Part shown: in pieces, positions 11,401-23,032 of the stretch
How positions within the stretch are numbered: the stretch's first letter is position 1
Layout: every line of letters begins with the position of its first letter
NCBI GenBank assembly: GCA_009602735.1
Contig: WELA01013696.1
Coordinates: 103,488-167,487 of the forward strand
Length of the DNA stretch: 64,000 nt
DNA from: Mesotaenium endlicherianum
Lineage: Eukaryota; Streptophyta; Zygnematophyceae; Zygnematales; Mesotaeniaceae
Direction: 5' to 3'
Made by a program: the position numbers and the translations under genes
Notes under the pieces: model-generated
What the model saw: the letters and a program-made list of their open reading frames with translations, nothing else
Told to the model about the DNA's origin: nothing
The model's database searches: none

Positions 11401-12060
11401 TATGGGCGAGAAGTATATCATCCAGGGAACATCTTGTTGGAGAAGGCCAAGGAGACTCAGGTTCCTACTACACAAACTTTTATGGAGCAGATGGCCAACA
11501 CTTGGGATATGGCGAAGACGTGTATTCGGAAGGCACAGGAAGAGCAGGTCAAGCATGCTAACAAGCACAGGAGGGAAGTGACATTCCATGTGGGCGACAA
11601 AGTACTCTTGTCCACAGAGAACCTACCTTTCACAGGCAAGAGGAAACTGCGGGCACGGTTTACAGGTCCCTTTGAAGTGCTCAAGCAGGTGAATCCAGTG
11701 GCCTACAAGTTGGAACTTCCTTCAGGCTGGCGTATCCATGATGTGTTCCATGTCAGTTGTCTACGGCCATACGTTGACCCGAATGAAGGACATCCAGGAC
11801 GACTACCTACACCGCCACCACCGGTCGAGATCGATGATGTATTGGAGTATGAAGTGGAGGCGATTGTCGGCGATCGACGAGTCAAACGAGGTCAACGATT
11901 TGTCCAAGAGTATCTGGTCAAGTGGAAAGGCTACCATGCGGACGACAACACTTGGGAGCCAGAGGCCAACTTGACTCATTGTAAGAGTAAGTTGAGACGT
12001 TATCTGCAGAATGCGTCGAGGACGTCGCATCTTGAGGAGGGGGATGATGTAAGGTCATAG
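8464..12060 (+). pseudogene. pol region, family A: protease, RT, RNase H, integrase, chromodomain
   Basis: Domains in order on the plus strand: aspartic protease with [14 protein letters not shown] (about 8600-8650); RT with [13 protein letters not shown] and the active-site box [10 protein letters not shown] (about 9745-9780); RNase H with [13 protein letters not shown] and KTDHKSLEKF; integrase with an HHCC zinc region ending CDACQRNK, DRLSKMAHFIP in the core and YYPQTDGQSERLNR near the catalytic Glu. The C-terminal chromodomain (EYLVKWKGYHADDNTWEPE, about 11900-11970) is known in chromoviruses to direct insertion to marked chromatin. The region is broken, with about one break. Confidence 0.9.
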
Positions 12061-12791
12061 GTTTATAAAGTGCATTTTTGAGTTTCATGAACGTATGTTT
12101 TGATTGTATAGTAGTGTAGAGTGCATTTTTGTGGTCATTTTGATATAAAGTTCATCAAATTTGGTCAAGTATTGAGAGAGTTATAGATTTCCGAAGTTTA
12201 ATTAGTTTTGAGGTCGGTTGTCGACTGTCCTTAATTCGCGGTGAGCGCGACCGTCGGATTGACCGACAGCGTCGAGCGATCTGGCCCGTTAGAATGAACT
12301 CGAACCTTCACGTAAGTTCGGCTGACGCGGAGTGCCGACTAGGTCGATTTACCTAGAAGTTTCGATTTAGCCTAGCGCGTCTAAGATAGAATATTCTAGT
12401 AATGTCGATGCATGTATGTGGACGTCAAATCGACCTGCCACGTCAGATTAGACTGATCTGGCTTACTCACGAAGATTCTGGAAGGGACGATTTGACGAAC
12501 ACTTAGGAAAATTCGTGGCTTCCTCCTAGAGGGGAGCACTTAGGCAGAAAATTATAAATAGGCATAACTTCTTTGTTTCTTATCAGTTTTCACTTCTGTA
12601 AATTTCTACGGGTTTGTAATGACAAGGCCTTTCATTCTACATCAATTGTGAGCAGTTTCTTGCTACTCAAAATGTTGAGTACTTTTCCTAAACTTTGTTA
12701 GTGATATGCCGCTGCACTCTTTAGTATGATGGCAACTAGTTCCTTTCCTCGTGAGTCACTACGCTTCCACTAGGGCACTTTGCCCCTTTCA
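12048..12791 (+). repeat. 3' LTR, family A
   Basis: 744 bp, same ends as the 5' LTR, followed by the TTTAC duplication. Confidence 0.92.
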
Positions 12792-12796
12792 TTTAC

Positions 12797-12932
12797 CCAC
12801 AACACCTACATTAGTCAATCCATGTCCGGTCCACAATTAGTCCTGACCCTAGTCCACTCTCTTGTGTGTATGTGTCCATTTCTGTCCTAGCAGTACGATA
12901 CCTAGCCTTTACCAACACTCCATGTTGCGACA
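12797..12932 (+). repeat. Continuation of the split direct repeat
   Basis: Resumes the repeat interrupted at 6612; aligns with 13731-13860, ending at TTGCGACA here and CTGCGATA there. Confidence 0.7.
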
Positions 12933-13679
12933 GCTGCCATGCTCATTGCTGTCGAGCCCGCTCAGTGTCTAGCCACTCAGTGTCCAGCCAGGGTTGCTAA
13001 AGGGTGGTGGATGATGATAGGGCTTAGTTGTTAGTGGGTTAGGGTGGTAGATGAGGATGGCTTAATGCATGGTCGGTAAGAGTGAACACTTGGATCCAAT
13101 CCACTCGCGAAGATCTGCTTTTGAGCAGCTTTGAGACCGCTCCTGCATCATGCGCATACTCTTTTCCTTCACACAAGGTGCCGCCGCCCACACATGTGGA
13201 GGACAACCCTTAGGTTGGCTCGCCTGATGGGTTGGCGCGGGTACCAAGTGGGATCTTTCACCAACCGTGTCTGAGTTGTCATATAGGATAGGCAACCCCG
13301 CCGGGTATGCCCACGGGTTGCTAGGGGATAGGGAGTGTACAAGTAGCTAGTAGGGAAGTCGGGTTATGAGTGTAACTTCACGTCAAGTTGTCCCGTCCTT
13401 GTCGGTTGAGCCTTGTACTTGAGTACGTTGGCCGAGGTCTCTCGCTATTGGTACGGACCTTTTACGATTAGGCACGAGTCGTGATGACGCAAGTCCGCGT
13501 CATCGTAGTTAGGTGAGTTTGAGTGTCCGATTCGTAGACGCTGGGCATAGTTTTCCTCACGGGCACGCTACTCGGGCTACAAACCAACACCCGAAAGGTT
13601 TGTTCTTGACTGTTCATTCCATTGCTCTAAGTGATTACTTTCTACAAGACTTGTTGTTGTATGATTGTTTTTGTATCCC
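12933..13679. other. No gene recognised; LTR-like sequence with a small hairpin
   Basis: A purine-rich AAAGGGTGGTGGATGA ends at 13012 directly before TGATAGGGC, which looks like a polypurine tract and LTR start, so 13013-13860 may be an old LTR. A perfect 8-bp hairpin, GATGACGC (13483-13490) and GCGTCATC (13497-13504), lies inside. No protein can be supported on either strand. Confidence 0.35.
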
Positions 13680-13860
13680 TGCTCATAAGCTGTGGGCTTT
13701 TTCCCTTGCTAGTGGGGGTTTTTACCCACACCACCTACATTAGTCAGTCTACGTCCGGTCCAGGATTATTCCTGACCCTAGTCCACTCTTTTGTGTGTGT
13801 GTCCAGTTCTTTCCTTGCAATACCAATACCTAGCCTTTATCGACAATCCATGCTGCGATA
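13680..13860 (+). repeat. Intact copy of the direct repeat (partner 6568-6612 plus 12797-12932)
   Basis: Starts GCTCATAAGCTGTGGGC, contains TTTTTACCCACACCACC where the other copy holds the family A element, and ends near CTGCGATA. It is the empty-site control for that insertion. Confidence 0.7.
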
Positions 13861-13893
13861 GGAAGCCCATGACAGGATGCCCACGCGCGAACA

Positions 13894-14012
13894 ATGCGGC
13901 TGATGCTAGCAAAACTTGCACTAGCAGGATTCGTGGTAAACATGCAAAAGACAGTCCTTACGTGTCAAAATCACCCAGTTCTTAGGTGTCGTGATAGACC
14001 CTTTGTCGATTG
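13894..14012 (+). mobile_element. DIRS-like reverse transcriptase scrap
   Basis: About 40 codons read AKLALAGFVVNMQKTVLT and, in another frame, QFLGVVIDP. The sequence 'GF..N..K....FLG..ID' is characteristic of the RT of tyrosine-recombinase (DIRS/Ngaro) retroelements. The fragment is very short and broken, and it ends where a minus-strand gypsy copy begins at 14085. A better DIRS-like piece lies at 56290-57110. Confidence 0.45.
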
Positions 14013-14084
14013 TGGGTGCACATTGGCAAGACGCGCAAGGAAAAGCTCCTACGAATGCTCCTCCACGTTTGAGGCTTTTGGTAG

Positions 14085-16690
14085 TGTTACCACCCGGTCC
14101 ATGGATATTGTTTCCCATCGTCCAGCTGGGATAGGTAGTGGTTATAATAGCCCTCCGGGTGGTGTATGTCTGGACTTGTTTTTCTGACACTGATCACGGG
14201 ACTTAACATAATTCAAGACCTCCCAAGGCAACCGCTCCCCATGATAATGTTCTGCCAATTTGCCAACAGTTTTGGCCTGTCCCAAATGTCCACCCAGTAA
14301 ATTGTCATAAGCCTGACTCAATAATAAAGACCTTAATTCCAAGTTATTAGGAATCACCAACTTCAGCCTTCCTGAAGGTTTCAGTTACCCAGACCCCTCC
14401 CTTAAGTCGATACCCGAGTGCAGTAGCAGGATACACACCATCAGTGGGGCTTGGCTCAAATGTTGGGTCAGAAAGGTAAGCTTTCCTAAGTTGTTCAAGG
14501 AAGGACTTTTTCACCGTTAGTGAAGTGAGTGCACAAAGGACTTTATCCCCAAGATGCTGACTAAAGTTCCTTTCTTGCAAGTCAGGTCTTCTAAAGAGTG
14601 CATCAACAGGGTTTAGCTTCCCTGGTTTGTAATCAATCTGAACTTGGAAGTGCTCCAACATCTGGCTCCAGCGGTTCTCCCTCCTTGCCGACTTGGACTT
14701 CTTCTGAAAGTGAGTCAGAGCTAGATGATCTGTAATTACCTTAAAAGCTTTACCATGTAAGTATGCTCTCCACTGTTTGAGAACATGAATGAATGATAAC
14801 CAGCAGCTCTTCATCAACTGGATTAAATTTCATAGACTCATACAGCACAGGATGCCACTCCTGCTTTACCTTACTATCCTTTGTGGTTTTGTCAGCAGGC
14901 TGCAACAAAATAACACCTATAGCAAAGTCAGAGACATCAGTAACCACCTGCACAGGTTTGCTGGGATCATACACAGCTAAGACTGGGGCAGAACAGAGGG
15001 CATCTTTAAGGGTCTTGAAGGCAGCCTGCTGCTCTTCCCCCCACACATACCCTATATCTTTCTTAGTAAGGTCAATTAATTTATTGGCCTTTGTATAATT
15101 TTCAATAAATCTCCTATAGTACTTAGCCAACCTGAGGAAGGATCTAACTTCCGAGACTGACAGTGGTAATGGCCAGTCCCTTACGGTCTAGACTTTCTTA
15201 AGAGGAACACTAACGCCCTCTTTACTGACAACGTGTCTTAAAAATTCAATACTCTCCTTCAAGAAATCACACTTGCTCAATTTAGCATATAGCTGATTCT
15301 TCCTTAGAGTTTCACCACTGTCTTCAAGTGCTCCACATGCTTAGCTTCATTTTAGAGAATATTAAAATATCATGTAAGAAGTCTTGCACAAACTTATCCA
15401 AGTAAGGCCTGAAAATGTCATTCATAGCACCCATGAAGGTTGCAGGAGCGTTAGTTAGTCCAAATGGCATCACATTAGACTCATAGTGTCCATATCGTGT
15501 GCAGGAAGCAGTCTTCTGTTCGTCCCCCTCAGAAATTCTGATTTGATGGTAACCACTCTTGAGGTCTATCTTACTGAACACTTTAGCATCAGACAAGATA
15601 TCAAGCAAGTCCTCGATCCTGGGTAAAGCATACTTGTTCTTTACTGTAATTCTGTTAAGAGCTCTGTAATCCACTCACATTCGCATACTACCATCCTTCT
15701 TCTTAACAAATAAGGTGGGTGCACCATAAGGTGATTCATTCGGGGAAACATAATCATTTTCCTCCAGCTCTGCAATCTGAGTTCTTAACTCCATTCTCCA
15801 CATAAGACAAGCCATATGTGCGTTGCCAAGGCGATTGACTCCCAGGTAATAAATCAATCTTATGATCTACTTGTCTCTTAGAGGGCAATCCTGGAGGCAT
15901 GTTAAAAACATTAGTATACTGAGCAACAATTTTTGCAGCAGTAGGGTGCTCCGGAGGACTCACCTTTTTCTCAACCACTTCTTTGGGTTGGGGAGGTACG
16001 TCTTTCAGCAGCAGACAAAACATTTTGTCTTCCTTCTGGTTCCAGCTTTCGATGAACTCCATTGCATTCAGCAATTTGCATCCTCCTGGAAGCTTTTTCT
16101 TTTCCCTCATTTGCCATCCATACAAGACAAGAGGAAGAGCACTGGTGGGTGCCAAGTTAGTCTGCCCATAACTGGCTCCTCTCACTTTAACTGTCCCTCT
16201 GCTCCAACACACTTCAGCTTGATGTTTGTTCAGCCAGGACCTGCCTAGCACAAGATCATAAAAGCCAGTGTTGAGTACCTCAAGTGTAAGCGTTTCAATT
16301 AAACTGCAATGCCAGAACCTAACTGGACCTCAATAGGCTTAGTTATAACTCCTCCCAAGATACTTGAGGCATCTCCAATAAATATTTTTATACTCCCTTG
16401 GGTAACAGTAGGCAGCCTTAGCCGCTTAACTAAGTCATTATAAATAGAAGTATGTGACGTCCCTCCGCCAACAAATGCCCTCACCTTCCTGCCTGCAATC
16501 ATCCAATGCAGTAGAATAGGAGGGACTGGCTTTTCGTGACTTTAGCATTGTTTCCATGACATAGCAAAGAAAAGACATCAGGTAAAACAAGATCATCCAG
16601 TGTGTGCACTCTCTGAAGATCTATAATATTGATGGTCTCCTTTATTTGTTTGTCAGGTATGCATAGTGAATCCAGTTCAGCAGGACCCAT
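14085..16690 (-). pseudogene. pol remnant, family C minus copy
   Basis: Contains protease-like sequence, RT blocks ([30 protein letters not shown]), RNase H ([20 protein letters not shown]) and the integrase zinc region. The 3' part is deleted at 14085. Broken in several places. Confidence 0.8.
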
Positions 16691-16758
16691 AATACCTGCT
16701 ACGAGGGCAGCTAGTGACGACTCACTATCTCTAGCATCCTCATAGTCAGTAGAATGGA

Positions 16759-18211
16759 TTAGTGACTGTTGCTGTCTTTTAAAGGCTGAACATTTCTCAC
16801 GACCTTTGGAAGGTGCTTGCTAGGACACAGCTCTCTGTAGTGCCCCAGCTGCTGGCAATGATAGCAAAACGGTTTTGTTGAGGCTGGTCTCGACTTAGTC
16901 CTACCACCACCTCTTCCATATCCACCTCGAGAGTATCCACCTCTCTCTCTAGACTGCATAGCATTATACTCATATTCATACTCATCACTCTGATCGTCCT
17001 CAACCTGATCTCTTTCAATAGCGTTGTAGGAACCATGGGGCTTTTTGACAATCTTAGACACCAAAGCATTACTCTGGCGCTTGTCATTGAACTGCTCCTG
17101 ATCCCAGGCATCAACATCTTGGATCAAGTCAGCCTGTTTCTCATATTTCTTTTCAGCAAAATCACCTGAGACCTCGGAGTTTAAGCCATACCTGAAGTAT
17201 GTTATCCTATACAGCTCTGGCACATCTGGCTGCTTCATCATGTTCTCTTGAAACTTCTGAGCAAACTTAGCAACTGAAGTGGTCTGCTTCAGTGTCAAGG
17301 AGATCATTGCATAGATAGCTTTCGCCTGCTGATTGATAACTACAAACTTCTCATGCAGCTTCTCGATAAACTCTACCCAAGTAGGGTTACTGAGTTGTAG
17401 ATAACTTACGCTCTCCTTTCTAATATAGCCACCAATCTGCTGCACTGCCTTACAGGAAAGCACCAATGTGGCTGACCTTCTCGTAATCCTGCAGTTTTGG
17501 GTAGTTCTCCAGCCATTGCTCAACATCAGCGAGAAACTTGATCAGGTAATACTTTTTGTGTCCCTCAGAGTCATAATCCTGAGGAGGTTTTGGCTTAGGC
17601 TTACTAGGCCCTCTGCCACCACCACCAATGGTATGAGAACCCAATTGGTCTTGGTCGCGCAGCAATGCCATCATGATCTTACTATCCTCCAGTTGGGACT
17701 GATACATGCTCGCCATTTGCAATTGCATTTGCACAATTAGTGCTCCCAGATCTGAATTCTGAGGTGGTAGCCTAGCAAACGCAGCAGCTGCAAGATCAGC
17801 TCTATTAGTAGCAGCTTTGGCATTCTCGATTGCTGCCGCTCTGGCTATGCCCATTGCACTCAATTGTCTGCAAATCTGAGGGAGAGGTATAACAGTAGGC
17901 ACGGCAAGATGTTGGTTTTGGAGATTGGCCCTCTCTGCCATTTCCTCTTCCACCGTCCTTTCATCAAAGGCCCTCCTGTTTACTGCCTCTTCTACCTCTT
18001 TGGCTAAATGCTCCTCCTCAGCTTGCTGGGATGCTACTGTTGCAAGAGCTGCTGCCTCCTCTGCAACTTCTCTAGCTCCTGCATCATGCAGCGTTTCAAA
18101 GTAGGTGCGGGGTCCAAAGACGCGAATTTTGCCTTGCCCTTCCACAATGTTATCATTGTCCTCACCCTCCATTTTTTGAGAGTCACTAGCTTGAGACCTA
18201 GTCCTTACCAT
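16759..18211 (-). pseudogene. gag remnant, family C minus copy
   Basis: Starts MVRTRSQASDS like the young copy. It has an Ala/Glu-rich helical stretch, LPPQNSDLGALIVQMQ, PKPKPPQDYDSEG and the CCHC knuckle CYHCQQLGHYRELC near 16850. Broken, about two breaks. Confidence 0.8.
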
Positions 18212-18244
18212 GCAAGACAATTGTGATAATTTTTCCCATATCAC

Positions 18245-18963
18245 TGAAATGAATCGACTTACCAATAGGCGATTATTAATCAATGAAGGTCTTTATATCA
18301 ACAAGTAATCTTTATGATATTTTCTGTTAATTGATTTGACTGCAAAAGATAGTACACTAGCTGTGAACAATTCTCACAAGTCAAATGCAAGTAAACGAGC
18401 ATCAATCGTGCAATCAATAAACTCATACATAAGCAAGGTTAGAAGACAGTTCGTATCAATGGCTTCTTGCCTTGGATTCAGATTTCTCTCAGTAAGCAGT
18501 ACAAGAAAGTTGGCCTCGTTTCCTGAATCCCAAACTCAAGAGCAATACCTAGCATATGTACATGGAATGAGTTTATTGTTCAACGACAAGTGCGATGGCA
18601 CCGCCTACTGGGGAGTTAATCTCGTCGGTAGGACCTCGGCTAACCAAATCCACAGCCATCTCCCATCATCTCAAATTGCCATCCATCCTAAGGATGTCAT
18701 CTGGCCAGTCATCTAGCAAAGCACACTTAATTGCATGACTAGGCAATTCGCTGCTACCGAGTACAGAAGTCAGCTGGTTGTCAAAGAATGTGTCCACAAG
18801 CTGACCTGAGTTGACTTCAGCCTGCTGCTCCCGGCTGAGTCATTAAAATTGATTACTATCAATAGTCCAGCAGATTGAATACTAATCAAAGTTCAACAGG
18901 CTGAATTCAATTAACTATTATAATTAAATAAATTTATATCTACCAATGAACTGATTCTTTACA
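18245..18963 (-). repeat. LTR, family C minus copy
   Basis: On the minus strand it runs TGTAAAGAATCAG to GATTCATTTCA, 719 bp, clearly similar to the 747-bp LTRs of the young copy. The flank at 18964 is GGTAC, inside the old third ORF; the partner target duplication was lost with the 3' end. Confidence 0.85.
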
Positions 18964-19386
18964 GGTACAAAGATTATGCAAAGATAGTGGGGTACACAGC
19001 AGAGCAGGTGCGATTCTTTGCAGATGACTCGGAAGACAAGCCAGTTTTAGTACCTTGCATAGTGGGGGTCAGAGGCTCATCAGGATGGTGATCATGCAGC
19101 GCGATAGCTTTTAAGATGTCTTATTCTATCAGACGCTGCTCCCAGCCTACAATGAAGTTGAGAGAAGGAGTTGGGAGTACTTGACCAGGGAAACGGGGCA
19201 ACATATGTTCTCTCCCCACCGGTCCCCTTGTAAGCTGAAAAAGGCTGCCCATGGGCCACATACTACCAGCAGCCCACAGGCTGGAGGTGGGTGACTGTCA
19301 CTAACAGGAAGCAGCAGTGTGAACGGGCCCACCCAAATGACTTCCACTATGGGCTGGACGGTTACCTCATCCTGCCACCTCACATT
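18964..19386 (+). mobile_element. Old family C copy, third-ORF segment 1
   Basis: Aligns with 30818-31275 of the young element (for example AGATTATGCAAAGATAGTGGGGTACACAGCAGAGCAG-type similarity). It ends in CACCTCACATT, where a non-coding LTR element with duplication ACATT is inserted. Broken; part of the copy that resumes at 24248 and 32937. Confidence 0.8.
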
Positions 19387-20600
19387 TGTAATGAATCTTG
19401 CTTATTCAAGATAAATATATTTCAATTGAACATATAAGATCACAGATAGGTGGAAGCGTGTAAACTCAAGGAGCGATCTTTGTCCTTAGAAAGAAGTTCG
19501 TTTACTCATCTATACCCCTTGACTCACTCACTGTAGTGTGCCATAGTTGCACACTAATACAAGGCACAAGAAAGAGGCGAGCTTGAGGACTAGAGCTTCT
19601 CCTTTAGAAACTCATGGCCTCTTGCCTACCAGGCATACAAGCATGTATAAGCACTTACACAACATCAGGGGACTGAATAGCAAAGGCGCTCTCATTCAGA
19701 TAACTAGAAAGTAGCTAAAACACATCCATCTGACTTAGGTGCAAAATCATGAAATTTGTTCGCTATGTGACCCCAAAATGTCAGAGGTCATAACTTTATC
19801 AATACTACTCCAAATTGAGCAACCTTAACAAAAACGGACGCATCTTAACAAGACCTTTCCAAAAAGTCCTAGTTCGCTCCATTTGGAGCACAAACGAAGA
19901 CGCCATTCGATTTTTGTGAAAGCTGGTCAAAATAACAAACCCAAAAGTGCACACATGACTTTCAAGTAGAAAATCCGACTCTAAAGCCTACTGTCCAGAA
20001 TGAGGGACCACGAGATCCCAGCCTGCTTTGTACCTCGTGACCACCTGGTTGACCACGGCGCAAGGTGCGCCGTTTCGTGAGAAACCCGTTAAGTTGGGAC
20101 CCACGGATCTAGGTATATCGACCATATTAATTGGTCAATTAATTGAACTTTAAATTCCTAACTGTTGAGTTGACTGACGACGGCTCCGCCTACCCAGGAG
20201 TTAACTACACTGGTAGGACATCGATTTACCAAATTTCAGTTGACTTCCCAACTTCCGGTATACTACGGTCACTTGTGCCAGTCTACAAATAATTATCTCA
20301 ATGAATATATCTATCCTCAGCATACTGAGTCCAAGTAAAATAACTATTATTATACGAGCTTATTATATATCAACGTACTGATATTATGTCCTATATATAA
20401 TTGGTATATAAATCTCAGCCGACTATACTATGATACAAAAGTCATCCTGCTAACCTTTTCACAAAGTAAGTAAACTCGCATTATATCGACATACATTCAT
20501 TCAGATAAACTCGCACATGTGAGTGTATTGACATAATACTTATTTAGGGTTGTATTTATATATACAATCAATTGAATGAATAATGAATCGATTCATTACA
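19387..20600 (-). repeat. 3' LTR of the LARD element (element on minus strand)
   Basis: About 1214 bp; begins TGTAATGAATCTTGC and ends GATTCATTACA in plus orientation; about 4% different from 23033-24247. Confidence 0.85.
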
Positions 20601-23032
20601 ATCTCCGCAACTTAAATTGTTGTTGCCTCAACAACACTCAGTATACGATTCATTTATTTGATAATACACTTCAGTTAACTAGGTGAAGCAAAGCAAGCAA
20701 ACAAAACATGAGCGTGATATATTCACCTACTCAATGCAAGTAAAAATCAATCACAGCAAACTGTCATGCAAGCAACCATCTGACTTCACAATCAATAACT
20801 AAAGACATGCATGGACTTACCCCTACTCACAGTAGTCCTTCCAGTTGAAAGACACAATAGAGCACCTCACACCAGGCAAACCACACCCAAAACGAACAGC
20901 CTCCTTTTGAGGTCAAACAATGAAAGAATGATATTAAAGCTCAACCCCCTGAAGTAAGTCTTTTTCCCTTCTCTTGGTCTTCAACTCCTGCCGTGCTCAC
21001 ACCTTGAAAGCTCCTCACAAGCAATTTCTTGTGACTTAGATACCTGTTCGAAATTCAGCGTACTGAAGGAAAAGGGACACTAACTGGTTTGATGACGTTG
21101 AATGCCCTTACAAGATGAGTAGCATCAGGTTAATGAGCCCAAGAAAATTTTAAATTTTAGCCACATTTTCAGAACACACTAAGTTCAAAGAAACATATGA
21201 TTTTGAGCAATATGCTGGTCACCTCAAGCAATTCCCTGATGTGCCATGCATCATTGCTACCCAGTCCCACCTTATGGCAATGTACCCAGTTAGTCCAACA
21301 GTGTACTGCAACTCACAATTTACACCAGTCAGTCACTGATGCTCCTGATATTAATGCAAGACATATATAGGATGTGGCAGTGTATGACTCAGTTAGTACA
21401 TACACTTGCTGCTGAGTATGCAGGCAAGCACAGCTTACTGACTACTCCTAATTTACATCCCATCTCCCTCTCCCCAGCTTAAACTGCTGTCGACCCGACA
21501 GCTCAAACCACATAAGCACACCAAGAAGTACCTACAACTCCGCATCATAAGAACCACACAGCGTAACAGTCACAAAGGATTGCGGTGGTACGAGTGGGTG
21601 GAGAAGAATTAACAAAGGAAAACCAAGAGAGGACACAGAGTGCAAACACCCAAGTAAGCAAGAAAGAAAGTCCTCCCCCCCCCCAAAAAAAAGTCCATAT
21701 TTCAGGACTAGAGCAATGCCCAGAGTGGCATAGGGAAGAGTGTACTGCCATTCAGGCCCTCTACTATCCACGTTGACTTCACAGACAGCAATCAATACAC
21801 CGTACAAACCCAAGTCTCAATATGCTGATTTATCTAAATACCTCGCTGGCTTCAACAAGCCATAATCCCATAGTAAGACATGCCAAGCACCAAGCATGGC
21901 AACACCCAGAGCTCATTCAACTCAAGCACTCAAAGTACTCATTGATCGAGGCTGCTCTCGAACACCTAACCCTTAATAAGCCATGCAGAATAAAAGAGAG
22001 TCAAAGGAAAGCCTTTGCGTCCATAAACCCAAGCCCTTAACCCATTTAACCACATTAGGTCAAATAATCCAGCAGACTGACTTAACCTAAGTCAGCAATT
22101 ACATAAGACCCGCCTCCATAAACCTCAGCACTAACTAAACCCATCTTAAGCTTAAACCCCAAGCCCCTACGATCCCATCAAATACCACAAAAGCACCGTC
22201 TCACACATAGCATTCAAGCACAAGGCACATACCCTAAACATTCAATGTGGTAAACGGGAGAAGCACACAATGTCACAGCCACGGTTGGGAGTAGGGGGTA
22301 TCTGTCGGATGCCATTGTTGCTGCCGAAGCCTCTTCACATAGAAGTTGCAGCATGCTGAAGCTTGTGGACGACGTAGTGCACTTGGGCCGTGGCGAGGAT
22401 AACTTGTCGTCAACCCATACTTGGAAATTGAAGTTAGTAAATTATGTGTGCACGTACTGTCTCAATTTCTCAACACATGCAGCCATACTCAAGCTCCCTC
22501 AACCTAGCTACCACACATATAATGAGAGAGGAACGTCCCTTGCAAAGCAACAAGCTTAAATCCTAAGGGATAGCACAACTAACTAACAAGTTCCCTAGCA
22601 CAGTTGGAGTGCACACCCCTCTCTATACTAGCCGTGGATTGCCTATAACAACACACAACGACTATGATCAAGTGAGGTAAATGAGTTATATCCAGCTTGT
22701 TTTGATACAACTCCCTTGAGGCAGCCCTCGATGCTTGCAGACACCTCTTCCATCAAGCCTCCACGTTAGGCTTCTCATTGCGTGGATCTGTACACAAGAG
22801 GCTAGGAAAGTCAAATTAGTATGCGGCTATGCCGCATGGTACATTGAGCCAAGAGACACACTAGGTGAGCAAGTGGAAGGATCCTGGACAGGATGTGCAA
22901 TGCTCTACATTCATACACTTCCCAAGCTCCGTCTAAACTCATCATACCACACAAGTAAGCCTCACACATTTACCTCATGAGATAAAGAAGACAAGAACGG
23001 AAATTCAAGAAAGGACTTGGCTCCGATACCAC
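20601..23032. other. LARD interior, no coding capacity
   Basis: Read on both strands it holds only short open frames without family motifs. A C10-A8 homopolymer pair lies at about 21677-21694. The minus-strand primer site (23019-23031) is the one functional motif seen. Confidence 0.7.
20619..20635 (-). other. Hairpin beside the LARD polypurine region
   Basis: On the minus strand GTTGTTG-AGG-CAACAAC, a perfect 7-bp stem with a 3-base loop, 18 bases before the LTR. Family C has GTTGTCG-AGG-CGACAAC in the same place, so the stem is kept through paired changes. Confidence 0.75.

Larger units (their letters stand above)
6613..12791 (+). mobile_element. Ty3/gypsy chromovirus, family A, nearly whole
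   Basis: Both LTRs are 744 bp (6613-7356 and 12048-12791), start TGTAAGG, end CCTTTCA and are flanked by the 5-bp duplication TTTAC (6608-6612 and 12792-12796). A primer site TGGTATCAAAGC complementary to initiator-Met tRNA begins at 7359, and a purine-rich GAGGAGGGGGATGA precedes the 3' LTR. Inside, in order, are gag with one CCHC knuckle, protease, RT, RNase H, integrase and a C-terminal chromodomain, which is the chromovirus layout. By eye the LTRs differ at roughly 17 positions (about 2%), so the insertion is fairly recent. It looks almost whole, with about one break in pol. A solo LTR of the same family sits at 35710-36453. Confidence 0.93.
14085..18963 (-). mobile_element. Ty3/gypsy family C copy, minus strand, truncated
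   Basis: Reading on the minus strand: LTR 18245-18963, gag (about 18210 down to 16759), protease (about 16500-16250), RT (about 15860-15130), RNase H (about 15100-14500) and the start of integrase with a [13 protein letters not shown] block near 14170-14220. It stops abruptly at 14085, so the rest of integrase, the third ORF and the 3' LTR are missing. It is the same family as the younger element at 24726-32936, with clear protein similarity throughout. Its LTR abuts sequence that belongs to the third ORF of an old plus-strand family C copy (18964 onwards), so it inserted into a member of its own family. It is broken, with many breaks. Confidence 0.85.
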
